Below are positions 17,003 to 27,583 of a stretch of 64,000 nucleotides of DNA, in pieces. Source of the DNA: Pedobacter frigiditerrae (GTDB lineage: Bacteria; Bacteroidota; Bacteroidia; Sphingobacteriales; Sphingobacteriaceae). Made by a program: the position numbers and the translations under genes. Each line of letters starts with the position of its first letter. Within the stretch, counting starts at the first letter, position 1. Below the pieces are notes generated by a model, which saw only the letters and a program-made list of their open reading frames with translations, ran no database searches and was not told the origin of the DNA. Where the stretch lies: the NCBI RefSeq assembly GCF_004331645.1, contig NZ_SJSK01000002.1, forward strand, positions 496,001 through 560,000, in the 5' to 3' direction.

Positions 17003-18439
17003 ATGATAAAGAGAGAAAAAATTAAAGACCTGCTGAATTCTACAGCATTTGACACGGAAGTTAAGGTAATGGGTTGGGTTAGAACCTTTCGCAACAACCA
17101 ATTTATAGCATTGAATGATGGTTCGTGCATGGGCAACATTCAAATAGTTGTTGACTTTACCAATACACCTGAAGAATTATTAAAAAGAATTACAACTGGC
17201 GCTGCAATTTCTGTTGAAGGAACTTTAGTTGAATCTTTAGGTAAAGGTCAAAAGGTAGATGTTAAAGCAAAAACTATCGAAATTCTTGGAGATAGCAATG
17301 CTGATGAATATCCTTTGCAACCTAAAAAACATAGCCTAGAGTTTTTGAGAGAAAAAGCGCATTTGCGTTTCCGCACCAATACTTTTAATGCTGTTTTCAA
17401 GGTTCGTCACGCTTTAGCATTTGCGATACACCAGTTTTACAACGAACGTGGTTTTGTTTACATGCATACACCAGTAATTACTGCAAGTGATGCAGAAGGT
17501 GCTGGAGAAATGTTTAAGGTTACTACTTTAGATTTCGATAAAACTCCTCGCACAGATGATGGAAAAGTAGATTTTTCTGAAGATTTCTTTGGAAAAGCAA
17601 CAAATCTAACTGTTTCTGGTCAGCTAGAAGGCGAATTAGCAGCAATGGCTTTTGGCCAGATTTATACCTTCGGACCAACCTTCAGGGCTGAGAATTCGAA
17701 CACTACTCGTCACTTAGCAGAATTTTGGATGATTGAACCTGAAGTTGCATTTGCAGATTTAGAGAACAACATGCAATTGGCCGAAGATATGATGAAATAT
17801 GTAATCGGTTATGCATTAGAAAACTGCAAAGACGAAATTGCATTCTTAAATGACCGTTTATTAGAAGAAGAAAAAACAAAACCGCAGCAAGAAAGAAGTG
17901 AGCTATCATTAATTGAAAAACTTGATTTTTGCTTGGCAAATGAATTTGAACGTTTAACTTATACCGAAGCTATACAGATATTAAAACATTCTAAACCTAA
18001 TCAGAAAAAACAGTTTAAATACTTAATTGACGAATGGGGCGCTGATTTACAAAGTGAGCATGAGCGTTATTTGGTTGAGAAACATTTTAAAAAACCAGTT
18101 ATTTTAACTGATTACCCTAAAGACATCAAATCGTTTTACATGAGAATGAACGATGATGGTAAAACGGTTGCTGCAATGGATATTTTATTCCCAGGTATTG
18201 GTGAGATGATTGGTGGTTCGCAACGAGAAGAGCGTATGGATATGCTTACTAAGCGCATGGAAGAAATGCACATTCCGCAAGAAGAACTTTGGTGGTATTT
18301 AGATACCCGCCGTTTTGGTTCTGCCCCTCACGCTGGGTTTGGTTTAGGTTTTGAACGTTTAGTTTTGTTCGTAACCGGAATGACAAACATCAGAGATGTA
18401 ATTGCTTTCCCAAGATTTCCAAAAAGCGCTGAGTTTTAA
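17003..18439 (+). CDS. asnS: Asparaginyl-tRNA synthetase
   Basis: The 478-residue class IIb synthetase charges tRNA-Asn. An N-terminal OB fold ([21 protein letters not shown]) is followed by the class II core: motif 1 around [23 protein letters not shown], motif 2 [25 protein letters not shown], and motif 3 [15 protein letters not shown]. The Asn-specific form is preferred over Asp by the length and the AENSNT stretch. It is monocistronic with a strong terminator at 18477-18510. Confidence 0.97.
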   Translation: MIKREKIKDLLNSTAFDTEVKVMGWVRTFRNNQFIALNDGSCMGNIQIVVDFTNTPEELLKRITTGAAISVEGTLVESLGKGQKVDVKAKTIEILGDSNADEYPLQPKKHSLEFLREKAHLRFRTNTFNAVFKVRHALAFAIHQFYNERGFVYMHTPVITASDAEGAGEMFKVTTLDFDKTPRTDDGKVDFSEDFFGKATNLTVSGQLEGELAAMAFGQIYTFGPTFRAENSNTTRHLAEFWMIEPEVAFADLENNMQLAEDMMKYVIGYALENCKDEIAFLNDRLLEEEKTKPQQERSELSLIEKLDFCLANEFERLTYTEAIQILKHSKPNQKKQFKYLIDEWGADLQSEHERYLVEKHFKKPVILTDYPKDIKSFYMRMNDDGKTVAAMDILFPGIGEMIGGSQREERMDMLTKRMEEMHIPQEELWWYLDTRRFGSAPHAGFGLGFERLVLFVTGMTNIRDVIAFPRFPKSAEF

Positions 18440-18440
18440 A

Positions 18441-18468
18441 CCCCTAAATCCCCTAAAGGGGACTTTTA
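18441..18468. repeat. CCCCTAAA-type intergenic repeat
   Basis: Directly after the asnS stop, CCCCTAAATCCCCTAAAGGG is a small near-palindrome of a kind that I remember as frequent after stop codons in Bacteroidetes genomes. No function is known to me. Confidence 0.4.
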
Positions 18469-18476
18469 GTGAATAG

Positions 18477-18516
18477 AAAAGTCGCTTATCAGAAATGTTA
18501 AGCGACTTTTTTATTG
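18477..18516 (+). terminator. asnS intrinsic terminator
   Basis: AAAAGTCGCTTA (18477-18488) pairs over 12 bp with TAAGCGACTTTT (18499-18510), followed by more T. Confidence 0.9.
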
Positions 18517-18548
18517 TTCTAATTCGTCATTACTAACTTACTGAAGTA

Positions 18549-18731
18549 TTATGGCTTTCTCAAGTATAGAAAAAGTATTAGTAAAGCAAGAAACAGGCTT
18601 ATTAATCCAAATGTTAAATCTGTTTGTAGAGGAATTTTATGAGCACTAGCGTGGTACAACATCCAAAAAAATAGATTTACACCTAGAAATAGAATTAAGA
18701 TAGGTTTAATGATAGAGATTAGTTGCTTCAT
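18549..18731 (-). CDS. Small two-helix membrane protein
   Basis: The 60-residue product starts MKQLISIIKPILILFLGVNL, has two hydrophobic helices (about 9-28 and 40-57) joined by a polar loop with AHKIPLQTDL, and ends in a positively charged LRKP. The topology and start codon look genuine rather than a shadow: nothing overlaps it on the other strand. I do not recognise a family. Confidence 0.55.
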   Translation of the reverse strand: MKQLISIIKPILILFLGVNLFFWMLYHASAHKIPLQTDLTFGLISLFLALLILFLYLRKP

Positions 18732-19004
18732 TTATTTTATTTCAGTTTATTAGTTTTTAATCCCTCAGCCCAGACCCTGAAATAAATTCAGGGTGACGGA
18801 CCTTTCTGTATTTATGCTCCCAACACCTTAATAATTGCACAATCCTTGCATCTTAAACCCGATTGAACCGACAGCCCGACAGCCAATTTTTCATTGGCTT
18901 AGGCTACAGGGAAAAGCGGGACTAACTTTAATAGCTACAATAGCTTGCTTTTCAAAAACAAAATCACTCAGTCCTTAGACAAGGTCAGGATGACAGTTTT
19001 TCAT
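18732..19004. repeat. REP-like and structured intergenic repeats
   Basis: A perfect hairpin CCCTGAA-ATAAA-TTCAGGG (18775-18793) is followed by TGACGG. After it, AGCCAAT (18881-18887) pairs with ATTGGCT (18893-18899) inside a segment bounded by CCCG and CGGG. GGTCAGGATGACAG (18983-18996) is another REP-like end. The combination suggests a mosaic of mobile intergenic repeats. No gene is seen here. Confidence 0.6.
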
Positions 19005-20642
19005 TTAATTATTAGAACTTGCTGTTTGATAATCTATTGCCGAAACTTTATAATCTGTTGGAGCAAAACTAGCTGAAGTACTTAATGCCATTCCTAACTC
19101 ATGCTGTGAAGGATAAGGCGTTTGCACTAAACTTCCTTCAGGAATATAAGGAAAAGTTTCCATGTAAGATTGCATTACATTTTGCCCGATTCTACGGTTA
19201 ATATATGCCCTAGTTAATTGATAAGGATGGCGTAAACCCGCAGCACCCAGCAATTCCACCGCACTTTGAACGGTTAATCTATGGAAGTTAAACACACGAA
19301 CAGTTTTATCTTCGACTACCAAGCCTTTCATTAAACTTTCGTCTTGCGTGGCCACCCCTGTTGGGCAAGTATTGCTATTACATTCTAATGCTTGAATGCA
19401 ACCTAAGGCAAACATCATTCCGCGAGCAGAATTACATAAATCTGCACCAAGGGCAATGTTTTTAACCAAATCAAACCCTGATGAAATTTTACCAGAAGCT
19501 ATAATCTTGATGTGCTTTTTTAAACCAAAACCACTTAAAACATCATAAACAAATGCAACACCCTCTCTTAAAGGCATCCCAACAGCATTTGAAAACTCTT
19601 GTGGCGCAGCGCCTGTTCCACCTTCTCCCCCATCAACCGTGATAAAGTCTACGTAAATTCCAGTTTCCACCATCGCCTTACAAAGCGCAAAAAATTCTGT
19701 CCGTCTGCCAATACAAAGCTTAAATCCTATAGGCTTTCCGTTAGACAATTCTCTAAGCTGTTTTACAAATGCCATCATTTCTAAAGGAGTTGAAAAAGCT
19801 GAGTGAGCTGGAGGAGAATTAACGTCAAAGCCTTCTTTTACTAAACGTATCCTTGCAACTTCTGGCGTTACTTTCTTGGCGGGCAACATACCCCCATGAC
19901 CAGGTTTTGCACCTTGAGATAATTTAATCTCAATCATTTTTACATTTTCTGTCTTTGACCTTTCTGCAAAAGCATTGGGATTAAAAGTACCGTCCTGATT
20001 TCTACAGCCAAAATAACCAGTTCCAATTTGCCAAATTAAATCGCCACCAGGACCAGCGTGATAATCGCTTATTCCCCCTTCGCCGGTATTATGGGCAAAG
20101 CCACCCATTTTTGCACCCCCATTTAAAGCTAGAATAGCATTCTTGCTCAACGAACCAAAGCTCATTGCCGAAATGTTATAAATACTCGCAGAATAGGGCT
20201 GCTTGCAATCTGGACCGCCAACTATTACTCTTGGGTTAACATCTAATTCATGGTGACTAATTGCTGCAATGCTATGACTTAACCATTCGTAACCATTTTC
20301 ATAAACATCTAACTGTGTACCAAATGGAATGGTATCGTTATCTTTTTTAGCACGTTGATATATTAATGACCTATTAAGCCTGCTGAATGGTTTTCCGTTG
20401 GTATCGCTTTCTACAAAATATTGATAAACCTTTGGCCTCAATTCTTCCATAAAATAACGAAGTCTACCAAAAACTGGATAATTTCTTACAATGCTATGTT
20501 TAGGCTGATATAAATCATATAGACCTAGTAAAACAAATGGTCCGGTAAAAATAAATGACCACCATAAAAATGGATGATACAAACCTAACATAATTGTTAG
20601 GGCAACTAAAAACGCGGCAATGGCAACAAATGCTTTTCTCAT
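19005..20642 (-). CDS. FMN-binding glutamate synthase family protein (GltB-like domain)
   Basis: The 545-residue protein has an N-terminal membrane hairpin (about 5-50) followed by a glutamate-synthase-type FMN barrel. Diagnostic stretches are MSFGSLSKNAILALNGGAKMGGFAHNTGEGGISDYH, GGMLPAKKVTPEVARIR, FITVDGGEGGTGAAPQEF, and the Fe-S cysteine-bearing CNSNTCPTGVATQ. It lacks the amidotransferase domain of true GltB, so glutamate synthesis from glutamine is not expected. Stand-alone forms are widespread and of unclear substrate. It is divergent from the Sua5 gene. Confidence 0.88.
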   Translation of the reverse strand: MRKAFVAIAAFLVALTIMLGLYHPFLWWSFIFTGPFVLLGLYDLYQPKHSIVRNYPVFGRLRYFMEELRPKVYQYFVESDTNGKPFSRLNRSLIYQRAKKDNDTIPFGTQLDVYENGYEWLSHSIAAISHHELDVNPRVIVGGPDCKQPYSASIYNISAMSFGSLSKNAILALNGGAKMGGFAHNTGEGGISDYHAGPGGDLIWQIGTGYFGCRNQDGTFNPNAFAERSKTENVKMIEIKLSQGAKPGHGGMLPAKKVTPEVARIRLVKEGFDVNSPPAHSAFSTPLEMMAFVKQLRELSNGKPIGFKLCIGRRTEFFALCKAMVETGIYVDFITVDGGEGGTGAAPQEFSNAVGMPLREGVAFVYDVLSGFGLKKHIKIIASGKISSGFDLVKNIALGADLCNSARGMMFALGCIQALECNSNTCPTGVATQDESLMKGLVVEDKTVRVFNFHRLTVQSAVELLGAAGLRHPYQLTRAYINRRIGQNVMQSYMETFPYIPEGSLVQTPYPSQHELGMALSTSASFAPTDYKVSAIDYQTASSNN

Positions 20643-20788
20643 ATCTCAAAATTTAGCTTCGGAAGATTTCGATTGACAACCTTATCAAAAATAAGAAAAC
20701 ACTTCCCCATTTCCGATTATCAATACTTATTAAATGTAATTATCTAATCATATTAAACAAAGGCAATTTAATATTGTTATTTTTGAGT

Positions 20789-21409
20789 ATGCTAATTAAG
20801 ATATATCCTGAAAATCCGAATGAAAGAGCTATTGAGCAAGTAGTTGAAGTCTTAAAAAAAGGAGGCTTAATAATTTACCCAACAGACACTGTTTATGGAT
20901 TAGGTTGTGATATTACCAATCAAAAAGCAATAGAAAAGATTTGTCGCATTCGTGGAATAAAACCCGAGAAGGCAAATTTCTCATTCATTTGTTCAGATTT
21001 AAGGCATATTTCTGATTTTATTAAACCAATAGATACAACAGTTTTTAGGGTATTAAAAAAGGCCTTACCTGGTCCATTCACCTTTATTTTTAATGCCAAC
21101 AATAATGTGCCTAAATTATTGAGTTCTAATAAAAAAACGGTTGGTATTCGTGTGCCAGATAATGATATTGCAAGAGCAATTGTTGAAGCTTTGGGTAATC
21201 CTATTTTATCTACTTCCATTAAAGATGATGACGAATTGATTGAATATTCAACAGACCCGGAGTTGATTGATGAGAAGTATCAAGAATTGGTGGATATTGT
21301 TATTGATGGAGGTTATGGAGACAATGAACCATCAACAGTTGTTGATTGTACTTCTGGAGATTTTGAAGTTATTCGTGAAGGCAAAGGGAACATTGAGGAT
21401 TACCTTTAA
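20789..21409 (+). CDS. L-threonylcarbamoyladenylate synthase (Sua5/YciO/YrdC family)
   Basis: The 206-residue protein has the YrdC fold: GGLIIYPTDTVYGLGCDITNQKAIEKICRIRGIKPEKANFSFI, the KKALPGPFTFIF segment, and GIRVPDN. True TsaC/Sua5 makes threonylcarbamoyl-AMP for t6A in tRNA. The KPEKANFSFIC variant and short length without a C-terminal Sua5 domain place it nearer the YciO branch, so the tRNA role is likely but not certain. The frame is open from a TTG at 20774; I use the ATG at 20789. TATTTTTG at 20778-20785 resembles a -7 box only three bases before this ATG, so the mRNA may be almost leaderless, or the box may be chance. Confidence 0.85.
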   Translation: MLIKIYPENPNERAIEQVVEVLKKGGLIIYPTDTVYGLGCDITNQKAIEKICRIRGIKPEKANFSFICSDLRHISDFIKPIDTTVFRVLKKALPGPFTFIFNANNNVPKLLSSNKKTVGIRVPDNDIARAIVEALGNPILSTSIKDDDELIEYSTDPELIDEKYQELVDIVIDGGYGDNEPSTVVDCTSGDFEVIREGKGNIEDYL

Positions 21410-21579
21410 CCATTAGAAACATCGCCGCTCAACTAAAATACCATACTCAATTTCAATTTCCCAAGTCAAACCTTGCTTTTCACCATTAAAAGTTAACCAC
21501 AACGAAATAAATGTTAAATTATTTTTCCACAATAGGAATAATTTAACCACAAATTAATACTAGCGTTCTCATTTACGTA

Positions 21580-21602
21580 TACATTTGTTCGTTCAAACAA
21601 AT
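21580..21602 (+). promoter_or_regulatory. Promoter -7 element and inverted repeat before the type IX cargo gene
   Basis: TACATTTG (21580-21587) matches TAnnTTTG. ATTTGTT (21583-21589) and AACAAAT (21596-21602) form a perfect inverted repeat around the expected transcription start, which could be an operator or a 5' mRNA hairpin. Confidence 0.5.
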
Positions 21603-21607
21603 TGTAT

Positions 21608-24600
21608 ATGAAAAAACATTTACTCCTTTTATTTCTTTTTGCCATTTCATTCCAATCATATTCACAGGTTTCTATAACAGCACTAAATACTGCTAAAACA
21701 GAAAACTTTGATGGAATGGCTCCTACCGCAACCGCACCTGTTTCAGGCTGGTTTGCAGTTAAAGCTTCTGGCTCAAGTGGCGTAGCAGTTGGCGCAACAA
21801 TTCCCCTTGTAGTTTATGTAACTTCTGCAAATGCAGGTGCTGCCTACAATACAGGTACACCTTCAGCTATTGATAGAGCAATTGGAAGCTTAGCTTCTGG
21901 ATCATTAGTTCCAAGATTTGGTGCGGGTTACACCAACAACACTGGTTCTACTGTAACAGCTATTGATTTAAGTGGCGTAATGGAACAATGGAGAAGTGGA
22001 AGTAATGCGATAGTAGAAACCTTACCATTTGAATATAGTTTAAACGCAACTAGTATTGGAGACGCAACAGCAACTTGGGTTCCGTTAACAGCTTTGGATT
22101 TAGCAGAAAAATTAACTACAACTATCGTTAGTGCAGGTGTAGATGGTAATCTTACTGCAAATCAAACAGCAATATCAGGAAGTATTTCATCAATTTCTTT
22201 AACTAATGGTAGTACAATTTATATCAGGTGGACTGATAAAGACGATACTGGAAGTGACGGTATTTATGCTATAGACAACTTTAGTATTACTTTTAAAGGT
22301 GGGGCTGCAAGCAATCCACTTTTAGTTACAAACCCTACTTCACTAGCTTTCGGAAATCAATCAGTAAATGTTGCTTCAACATCTAAAACATATGCTTTAA
22401 CTGGCACAGATTTAACCTCAGCTGTTAATGTTTCTGTTCCAGTTCCTTTTTCAGTTTCAAAAGATAATTCAACTTTTAGTGGGGCAATTAGTTATACAAT
22501 TACTGAAGCTGCAGCAGCCCCTACTGTTTATGTTCGTTATACACCAATAGCAACAGGCGTATCAAACGAGAACGTTTTAAATACAAGTACTGGTGCAACA
22601 TCGGTTAATATTGCCTTAACTGGAACAGGTGTGATTGGGGATGTAACGCCACCAGCAAATACAGCCACCTATCCAAAAACTAGCAATGTTACCATTACCT
22701 CGTTTGATTTAATAAGTAATATCACAGAGGCGGGAAAATCATATTATGTTGTTATTCCAGCAAGTGGAACTGCTCCAATAACAGCTGCACAAGTTAAGGC
22801 TGGACAAGATGGAAATGGAAATGCAGCTCTTAAAGCTGGTTCAATTACCAATTTGGCCAATGCCGATGCAACGGCAAACATTACTGGTTTAACTGGCGCA
22901 ACAGCTTATAATGTTTATGTAGTGGCAGAAGACAATGTGCCAAATTTACAAACAACAGTAAGCTCACTAAATGTTACAACAGCAAATTTACCGCTTGTTG
23001 TATCTCCTTTAATTATTAGTCAATATTACGAAGGTGCTTCAGTTAATAAATGGATTGAATTAACCAATTTAAGTAATGCCCCACTGAATACAGCAGCTCT
23101 AAATTTAAAATTAGCTTTATATAATATTTCCGGAGATGCTGGCAATATCAATATCACTGGCAATCCTTCTCAAACTGTTAGCTTAACAGTTACTATCCCA
23201 GCTAGAGGAACTGTAATTATTGGCAATACAGGTAATGGAAATGAAGTTCCTTATTTAACTTCTACTACTGCAGTTCAAAATAGCAATACAGTTATTAATT
23301 TTAATGGTAATGATGGTGTTGCAATTTTAGATGCAAACGGAAACATTTTAGATGCTTTTGGGCAGGGTGTTAATGCTAAAGATGTTTCTTATGTTAGAAG
23401 TATCACTGTAACCGACCCAAGCCCAACATTTATTGTAGATGATTGGCAAAGGGTTACTTTACCCGTAGTTCAAAATGCAATTGATGGGGATGATGCAGAC
23501 CAATTAGGCGTTCACTTCCCTCCAAACCTTCCAGTTTGTGCCGGACCAACTGTTTCCGCTACAGCATTAACTTTTAGCAATGTAACCACAGGAAGTATTA
23601 CAGGAACATTTAATAAATCTACGGATGCTAATGAATATTTAATCATTCGTAGTTTAAATAGTACTTTATCTGCAACACCTGTTGATGGAATTTCATATAC
23701 AGTAGGCGCTTCATTTGGTGGTGGAATTGTAGCCAACAAAATTGTAAGCAATACTTTTACTGATAACAATTTAACAAGTGCTACAAAATACTATTATTTC
23801 ATTTTCCCATTAAATAACCTTTCTTGTACTGGCGGGCCAAAATATTTAACCACAAATATTTTAACTGCAGATCAAACTACAAAAACATTATTGCCTTGCG
23901 CTGCACCTACTGCTCAGCCAACCAATTTTAATGTTACTGCCTCAAATTACAATTTTGTTCAAGGTACATTTACAGTTAGCACAGCTGATGAATTCTTGGT
24001 AGTGATGAGTACTTCAACCTCATTAACAGCATCGCCAGTTAATACAACAGTTTATAATGTTGGTGATGCAATTGGCGGTGGTATTGTTGTAAAAAGAGGT
24101 GTTGGAAATACATTCATTAGAAATGGATTATCTCAAAACACAACTTATAACTTCTTTATTTATGCATTAAACAGTGCTTGTAGTGGCGGTCCGCTTTACC
24201 TTTCTACCAATCCATTAAAAGGAAGTCACAAAACTGGTATTTTAGATGTAAATAACCTTAACTGGTATTTTGGAAACTTACACAGCCATAGTAGTTATTC
24301 TGATGGAAATAAAGATGATTTAACCAAAAAACCTGAAGATGATTATGCTTTTGCGAAGAACTCCATGAATTTAGATTTCTTGGGTTTATCAGAACATAAC
24401 CACACACAAGCAGGTATGTCATTAGCTAATTGGCAACCTGGAATTACTGCTGCTAAAAATGCAACTACTTCTAATTTTGTTGCCTTACACGGCATGGAAT
24501 GGGGCGTAATTAGTGGCGGTGGTCACGTAATTGTTTATGGTATCGATTCGTTAATTGGATGGGAACCGGGAGAAAATCAAATCTATGTTCCGAAAAGTGT

Positions 24601-26584
24601 TTATACTGGTACAACTGGATTATTCAGAATCATCAACCGCCATGGTTTAAATGCAGTAGCTACTTTGGCTCACCCAAATACTACAGACTATAATAATATC
24701 TCAGCTACTTATGATTTAGGCGCAGATAGCGCAATTGTTGGAACTGCTTTAGAAAGTGGACCTGCTTTCTCTACCAATCTTACCTATTCAGACCCTGCAA
24801 GTTCAATGAGTTACATCAGTTACTATAACCGAATGTTGGCAAAAGGATATCATCTTGGGGCATCAATTGACCATGATAACCATAATTTAACTTTTGGTAG
24901 GCACACCAGAGCTCGACTTGTAGTTATGGCTCCTGCATTAACTGAAAACGATTTATTAGATGCGATTAAAAAGATGCGTTTTTATGCATCACAAGACTCA
25001 GCAGCGAAAATTACCTACACCATCAACAAACAACCAGTTGGAAGTATGTTTACGAATGCTGCCGGGCCAGAAATATCAATCACCTCAAAAACTACTAGTC
25101 CTGTAACCAGCATTAAAATAATGTACGGAACACCAGGAAGTGGTGTTAATCCTGTTGAAATAACCAGCAGTACAACTGGCACTTTAAGTTTCACTCATAC
25201 AGGTCTTGCTAATTTGGCAACAGGTTATTACTACGCAGATATAGTAGAAAGTGATGGAAGTAGAATCATCACATCGCCTATTTGGTATACTAGAGACGAT
25301 GCTTATGTAAAGAAAAATCAAACCATCACGTTAGCTCCAACTAAAATGGTTACTTATGGCGACCCAGATTTCCCAATAGGTGCAACAAGTGATAACACTG
25401 AGATTAATCTAACTTATACTAGTAGTGATACCAATATTGCAACCATCAGCAATAATGATATTCATATCTTAAAAGCCGGAACGGTTACAATAACTGCTAA
25501 TCAGATTGGAAATGCTTTTTATAATGCAGCAACTCCAAAGACTCAGGTTTTAACTATTTCTCCAAAACAAATTGCAGTAACCGCTGCAGCGAAAAGTAAA
25601 ATTCAAGGCGCAACAGACCCAGCTTTAACTTATACCTTTAATCCTGCCCTATTAGGTAGCGATGTATTTACAGGAACCCAAACTCGTCCTGCTGGCGAAA
25701 CCCCAGGTGATTATACAATTGGTCAAGGTACTTTAGCCATCAATGCTAATTACCAGATTAATTATACTTCAGCCATCTTCAAAATCATTCCAAAACCTGC
25801 CGGAACCATAAGCGGAACAACTGGTATTTGTATTAACTCAACTTCACCTAACATTACTTTTACCGCAACTGTTGGTACAGCTCCATTTACCTTTACTTAT
25901 AACATTAATGGAGGTGCAAACAGGACCGTTGTAGCAAACTCTCTAAATACATCTGTAACGGTAGCTGCTCCTACAAATGCCGTTGGTACTTTTGCATATA
26001 ACTTGGTAAATATTGCCGATGCAAATACAAATCAAGCGCTTACTGGTTCGGCAACTGTTACCATAAATGCTTTGCCAGTAATTAGTATTACAAAGAACAA
26101 CACTTCAACTTCTATTTCTAAAGGAACTCCAGTTGTACTTTCTGCAACAGGTGGTGTTACGTACACTTGGTTACCAAGTACTGATGTAGTTGCAGGACAA
26201 GGAACAGCTACATTAACAGTTAGACCGAAGCAAACTACAACTTATACAGTTACAGTAACTAATGCGTCGGGTTGTACAAGTAATCAATCAATTACAATAG
26301 CCGTAGAAGAAGATTATAAAATTAAACCATTAAACATTTTAACACCTAACGGTGATGGTAAGAACGATAAGTTTACAATAGAGAACATCGATTATTATCC
26401 AAATAATACCTTAAAGATATTTGATAGATCTGGTAGAATTGTATATACCAAAAAAGGTTATGCCAACGAATGGGATGGAACTTACAACGGTGCCGCTTTG
26501 GCCTCAGACACCTATTATTACATTTTAGACTTTGGCACAAACATTAGCCAGTTTAAAGGTTACATCACAATTATTAGAAACTAA
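21608..26584 (+). CDS. Secreted multidomain PHP-type metallohydrolase with type IX (type B) sorting domain
   Basis: The 1658-residue protein has a signal peptide (MKKHLLLLFLFAISFQSYSQ), beta-rich N-terminal and Ig-like domains, a lamin-tail-like domain near 470-640 (LIISQYYEGASVNKWIELTN), repeated fibronectin-like parts, then a CehA/PHP metal-dependent domain from about 890. Its metal motif is HSHSSYSDG, with SEHNH and DHDNHN further on. An MBG-like domain and an Ig-like domain follow, and the last 85 residues are the type B gliding-motility C-terminal domain (NILTPNGDGKNDKFTIENID, WDGTYNG). It should be exported by the type IX system to the surface; the substrate of the PHP domain is unknown. 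Its partner PorP/SprF gene is 14 bases downstream. The ATG at 21608 is preferred over TTG at 21602. Confidence 0.88.
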   Translation: MKKHLLLLFLFAISFQSYSQVSITALNTAKTENFDGMAPTATAPVSGWFAVKASGSSGVAVGATIPLVVYVTSANAGAAYNTGTPSAIDRAIGSLASGSLVPRFGAGYTNNTGSTVTAIDLSGVMEQWRSGSNAIVETLPFEYSLNATSIGDATATWVPLTALDLAEKLTTTIVSAGVDGNLTANQTAISGSISSISLTNGSTIYIRWTDKDDTGSDGIYAIDNFSITFKGGAASNPLLVTNPTSLAFGNQSVNVASTSKTYALTGTDLTSAVNVSVPVPFSVSKDNSTFSGAISYTITEAAAAPTVYVRYTPIATGVSNENVLNTSTGATSVNIALTGTGVIGDVTPPANTATYPKTSNVTITSFDLISNITEAGKSYYVVIPASGTAPITAAQVKAGQDGNGNAALKAGSITNLANADATANITGLTGATAYNVYVVAEDNVPNLQTTVSSLNVTTANLPLVVSPLIISQYYEGASVNKWIELTNLSNAPLNTAALNLKLALYNISGDAGNINITGNPSQTVSLTVTIPARGTVIIGNTGNGNEVPYLTSTTAVQNSNTVINFNGNDGVAILDANGNILDAFGQGVNAKDVSYVRSITVTDPSPTFIVDDWQRVTLPVVQNAIDGDDADQLGVHFPPNLPVCAGPTVSATALTFSNVTTGSITGTFNKSTDANEYLIIRSLNSTLSATPVDGISYTVGASFGGGIVANKIVSNTFTDNNLTSATKYYYFIFPLNNLSCTGGPKYLTTNILTADQTTKTLLPCAAPTAQPTNFNVTASNYNFVQGTFTVSTADEFLVVMSTSTSLTASPVNTTVYNVGDAIGGGIVVKRGVGNTFIRNGLSQNTTYNFFIYALNSACSGGPLYLSTNPLKGSHKTGILDVNNLNWYFGNLHSHSSYSDGNKDDLTKKPEDDYAFAKNSMNLDFLGLSEHNHTQAGMSLANWQPGITAAKNATTSNFVALHGMEWGVISGGGHVIVYGIDSLIGWEPGENQIYVPKSVYTGTTGLFRIINRHGLNAVATLAHPNTTDYNNISATYDLGADSAIVGTALESGPAFSTNLTYSDPASSMSYISYYNRMLAKGYHLGASIDHDNHNLTFGRHTRARLVVMAPALTENDLLDAIKKMRFYASQDSAAKITYTINKQPVGSMFTNAAGPEISITSKTTSPVTSIKIMYGTPGSGVNPVEITSSTTGTLSFTHTGLANLATGYYYADIVESDGSRIITSPIWYTRDDAYVKKNQTITLAPTKMVTYGDPDFPIGATSDNTEINLTYTSSDTNIATISNNDIHILKAGTVTITANQIGNAFYNAATPKTQVLTISPKQIAVTAAAKSKIQGATDPALTYTFNPALLGSDVFTGTQTRPAGETPGDYTIGQGTLAINANYQINYTSAIFKIIPKPAGTISGTTGICINSTSPNITFTATVGTAPFTFTYNINGGANRTVVANSLNTSVTVAAPTNAVGTFAYNLVNIADANTNQALTGSATVTINALPVISITKNNTSTSISKGTPVVLSATGGVTYTWLPSTDVVAGQGTATLTVRPKQTTTYTVTVTNASGCTSNQSITIAVEEDYKIKPLNILTPNGDGKNDKFTIENIDYYPNNTLKIFDRSGRIVYTKKGYANEWDGTYNGAALASDTYYYILDFGTNISQFKGYITIIRN

Positions 26585-26598
26585 ATTGTATTAAACAG

Positions 26599-27522
26599 AT
26601 GAAGATTATCAATAAAACATATCAAATGCTACGCCATACAGTTTGGTCACTTTTGCTAATAACAACAGTTTTATCCTTAACAAGGATTGAGACAAAAGCG
26701 CAGCTTAATCCTTTAAGTTCGATGTATTTCTTAAACCAATATCAGGCAAATCCAGCATATGCTGGATTAATTGATGGCTTAAACGTAAATATTAACTACC
26801 GCAAGCAATGGAGTAATATTCCTGGCGCACCAAGCACACAAGGCATTACTGCAGATTATAAAATGAACAAGGTTGGCGTAGGTGTTAACTTTTACAACGA
26901 AAAGGCTGGTTCTTTACAACGCACAAAAGCGGTAGCTACCTATGCTTATCATTTGCCATTAAATGGAGATAACCAGAAGTTAAACTTCGGCGCTTCTATT
27001 GGAATAGTGAATGAGCAAGTAGATTATAGTGATGTAAATGGTGATATTACAGACCCAAACATTACACAGTTTAACAACAAAGGTTCTTTATTTGATGGAG
27101 ATTTTGGAATTGCTTATACCAGCAATAAGTTGAATATTGAAGCTGCCATCCCAAACATTAGAAGCTTTATTAAACAAGAAAATGATAATGTAGTAGATCG
27201 TTCCCGTTTTTATGCTGCAGCTAGTTATAAAATCAGCACTGGAAGTGGAGCAAATGCATTAGAAATTGAGCCTAAAGTTGCTTTCAGGGAAATTGAAGGC
27301 TATGATAGCATTTTTGATGCTGGGGCAAACTTTAATTTTACCAATAAGCTTTTCATCATGGGGATGTACCATAGTTCAAAAAGTGCATCTTTTGGTGCAG
27401 GTATTAACTATAGGTCATCTTTAGCCATAATGGGTTATTATACTACTGAAACATCTGCATTGCAGGGCTCGGCAAATGGTACTTTTGAAATTAGCTTGAA
27501 AGCAACATTGTTTGGGAAATAA
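26599..27522 (+). CDS. PorP/SprF family type IX secretion outer-membrane protein
   Basis: The 307-residue protein has a signal sequence (ending ETKAQ) and the hallmark QLNPLSSMYFLNQYQANPAYAGLIDGLNVNINYRKQW. Alternating beta-strand stretches and a C-terminal strand (GTFEISLKATLFGK) fit an outer-membrane beta-barrel. In Flavobacterium, SprF-like proteins act as dedicated outer-membrane partners for type B cargo encoded next door, which is exactly the arrangement here. It is followed by a strong terminator, so the two genes form one transcription unit. Confidence 0.92.
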   Translation: MKIINKTYQMLRHTVWSLLLITTVLSLTRIETKAQLNPLSSMYFLNQYQANPAYAGLIDGLNVNINYRKQWSNIPGAPSTQGITADYKMNKVGVGVNFYNEKAGSLQRTKAVATYAYHLPLNGDNQKLNFGASIGIVNEQVDYSDVNGDITDPNITQFNNKGSLFDGDFGIAYTSNKLNIEAAIPNIRSFIKQENDNVVDRSRFYAAASYKISTGSGANALEIEPKVAFREIEGYDSIFDAGANFNFTNKLFIMGMYHSSKSASFGAGINYRSSLAIMGYYTTETSALQGSANGTFEISLKATLFGK

Positions 27523-27541
27523 AGCTCTCCTAAAAAATTCT

Positions 27542-27572
27542 AAGCCGCTCTGTAAAATAGAGCGGCTTTTTT
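27542..27572 (+). terminator. Terminator after the PorP/SprF gene
   Basis: AAGCCGCTCT (27542-27551) pairs with AGAGCGGCTT (27559-27568) around a 7-base loop, with a run of T to 27572. Confidence 0.92.
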
Positions 27573-27583
27573 ATTCTATGGGC

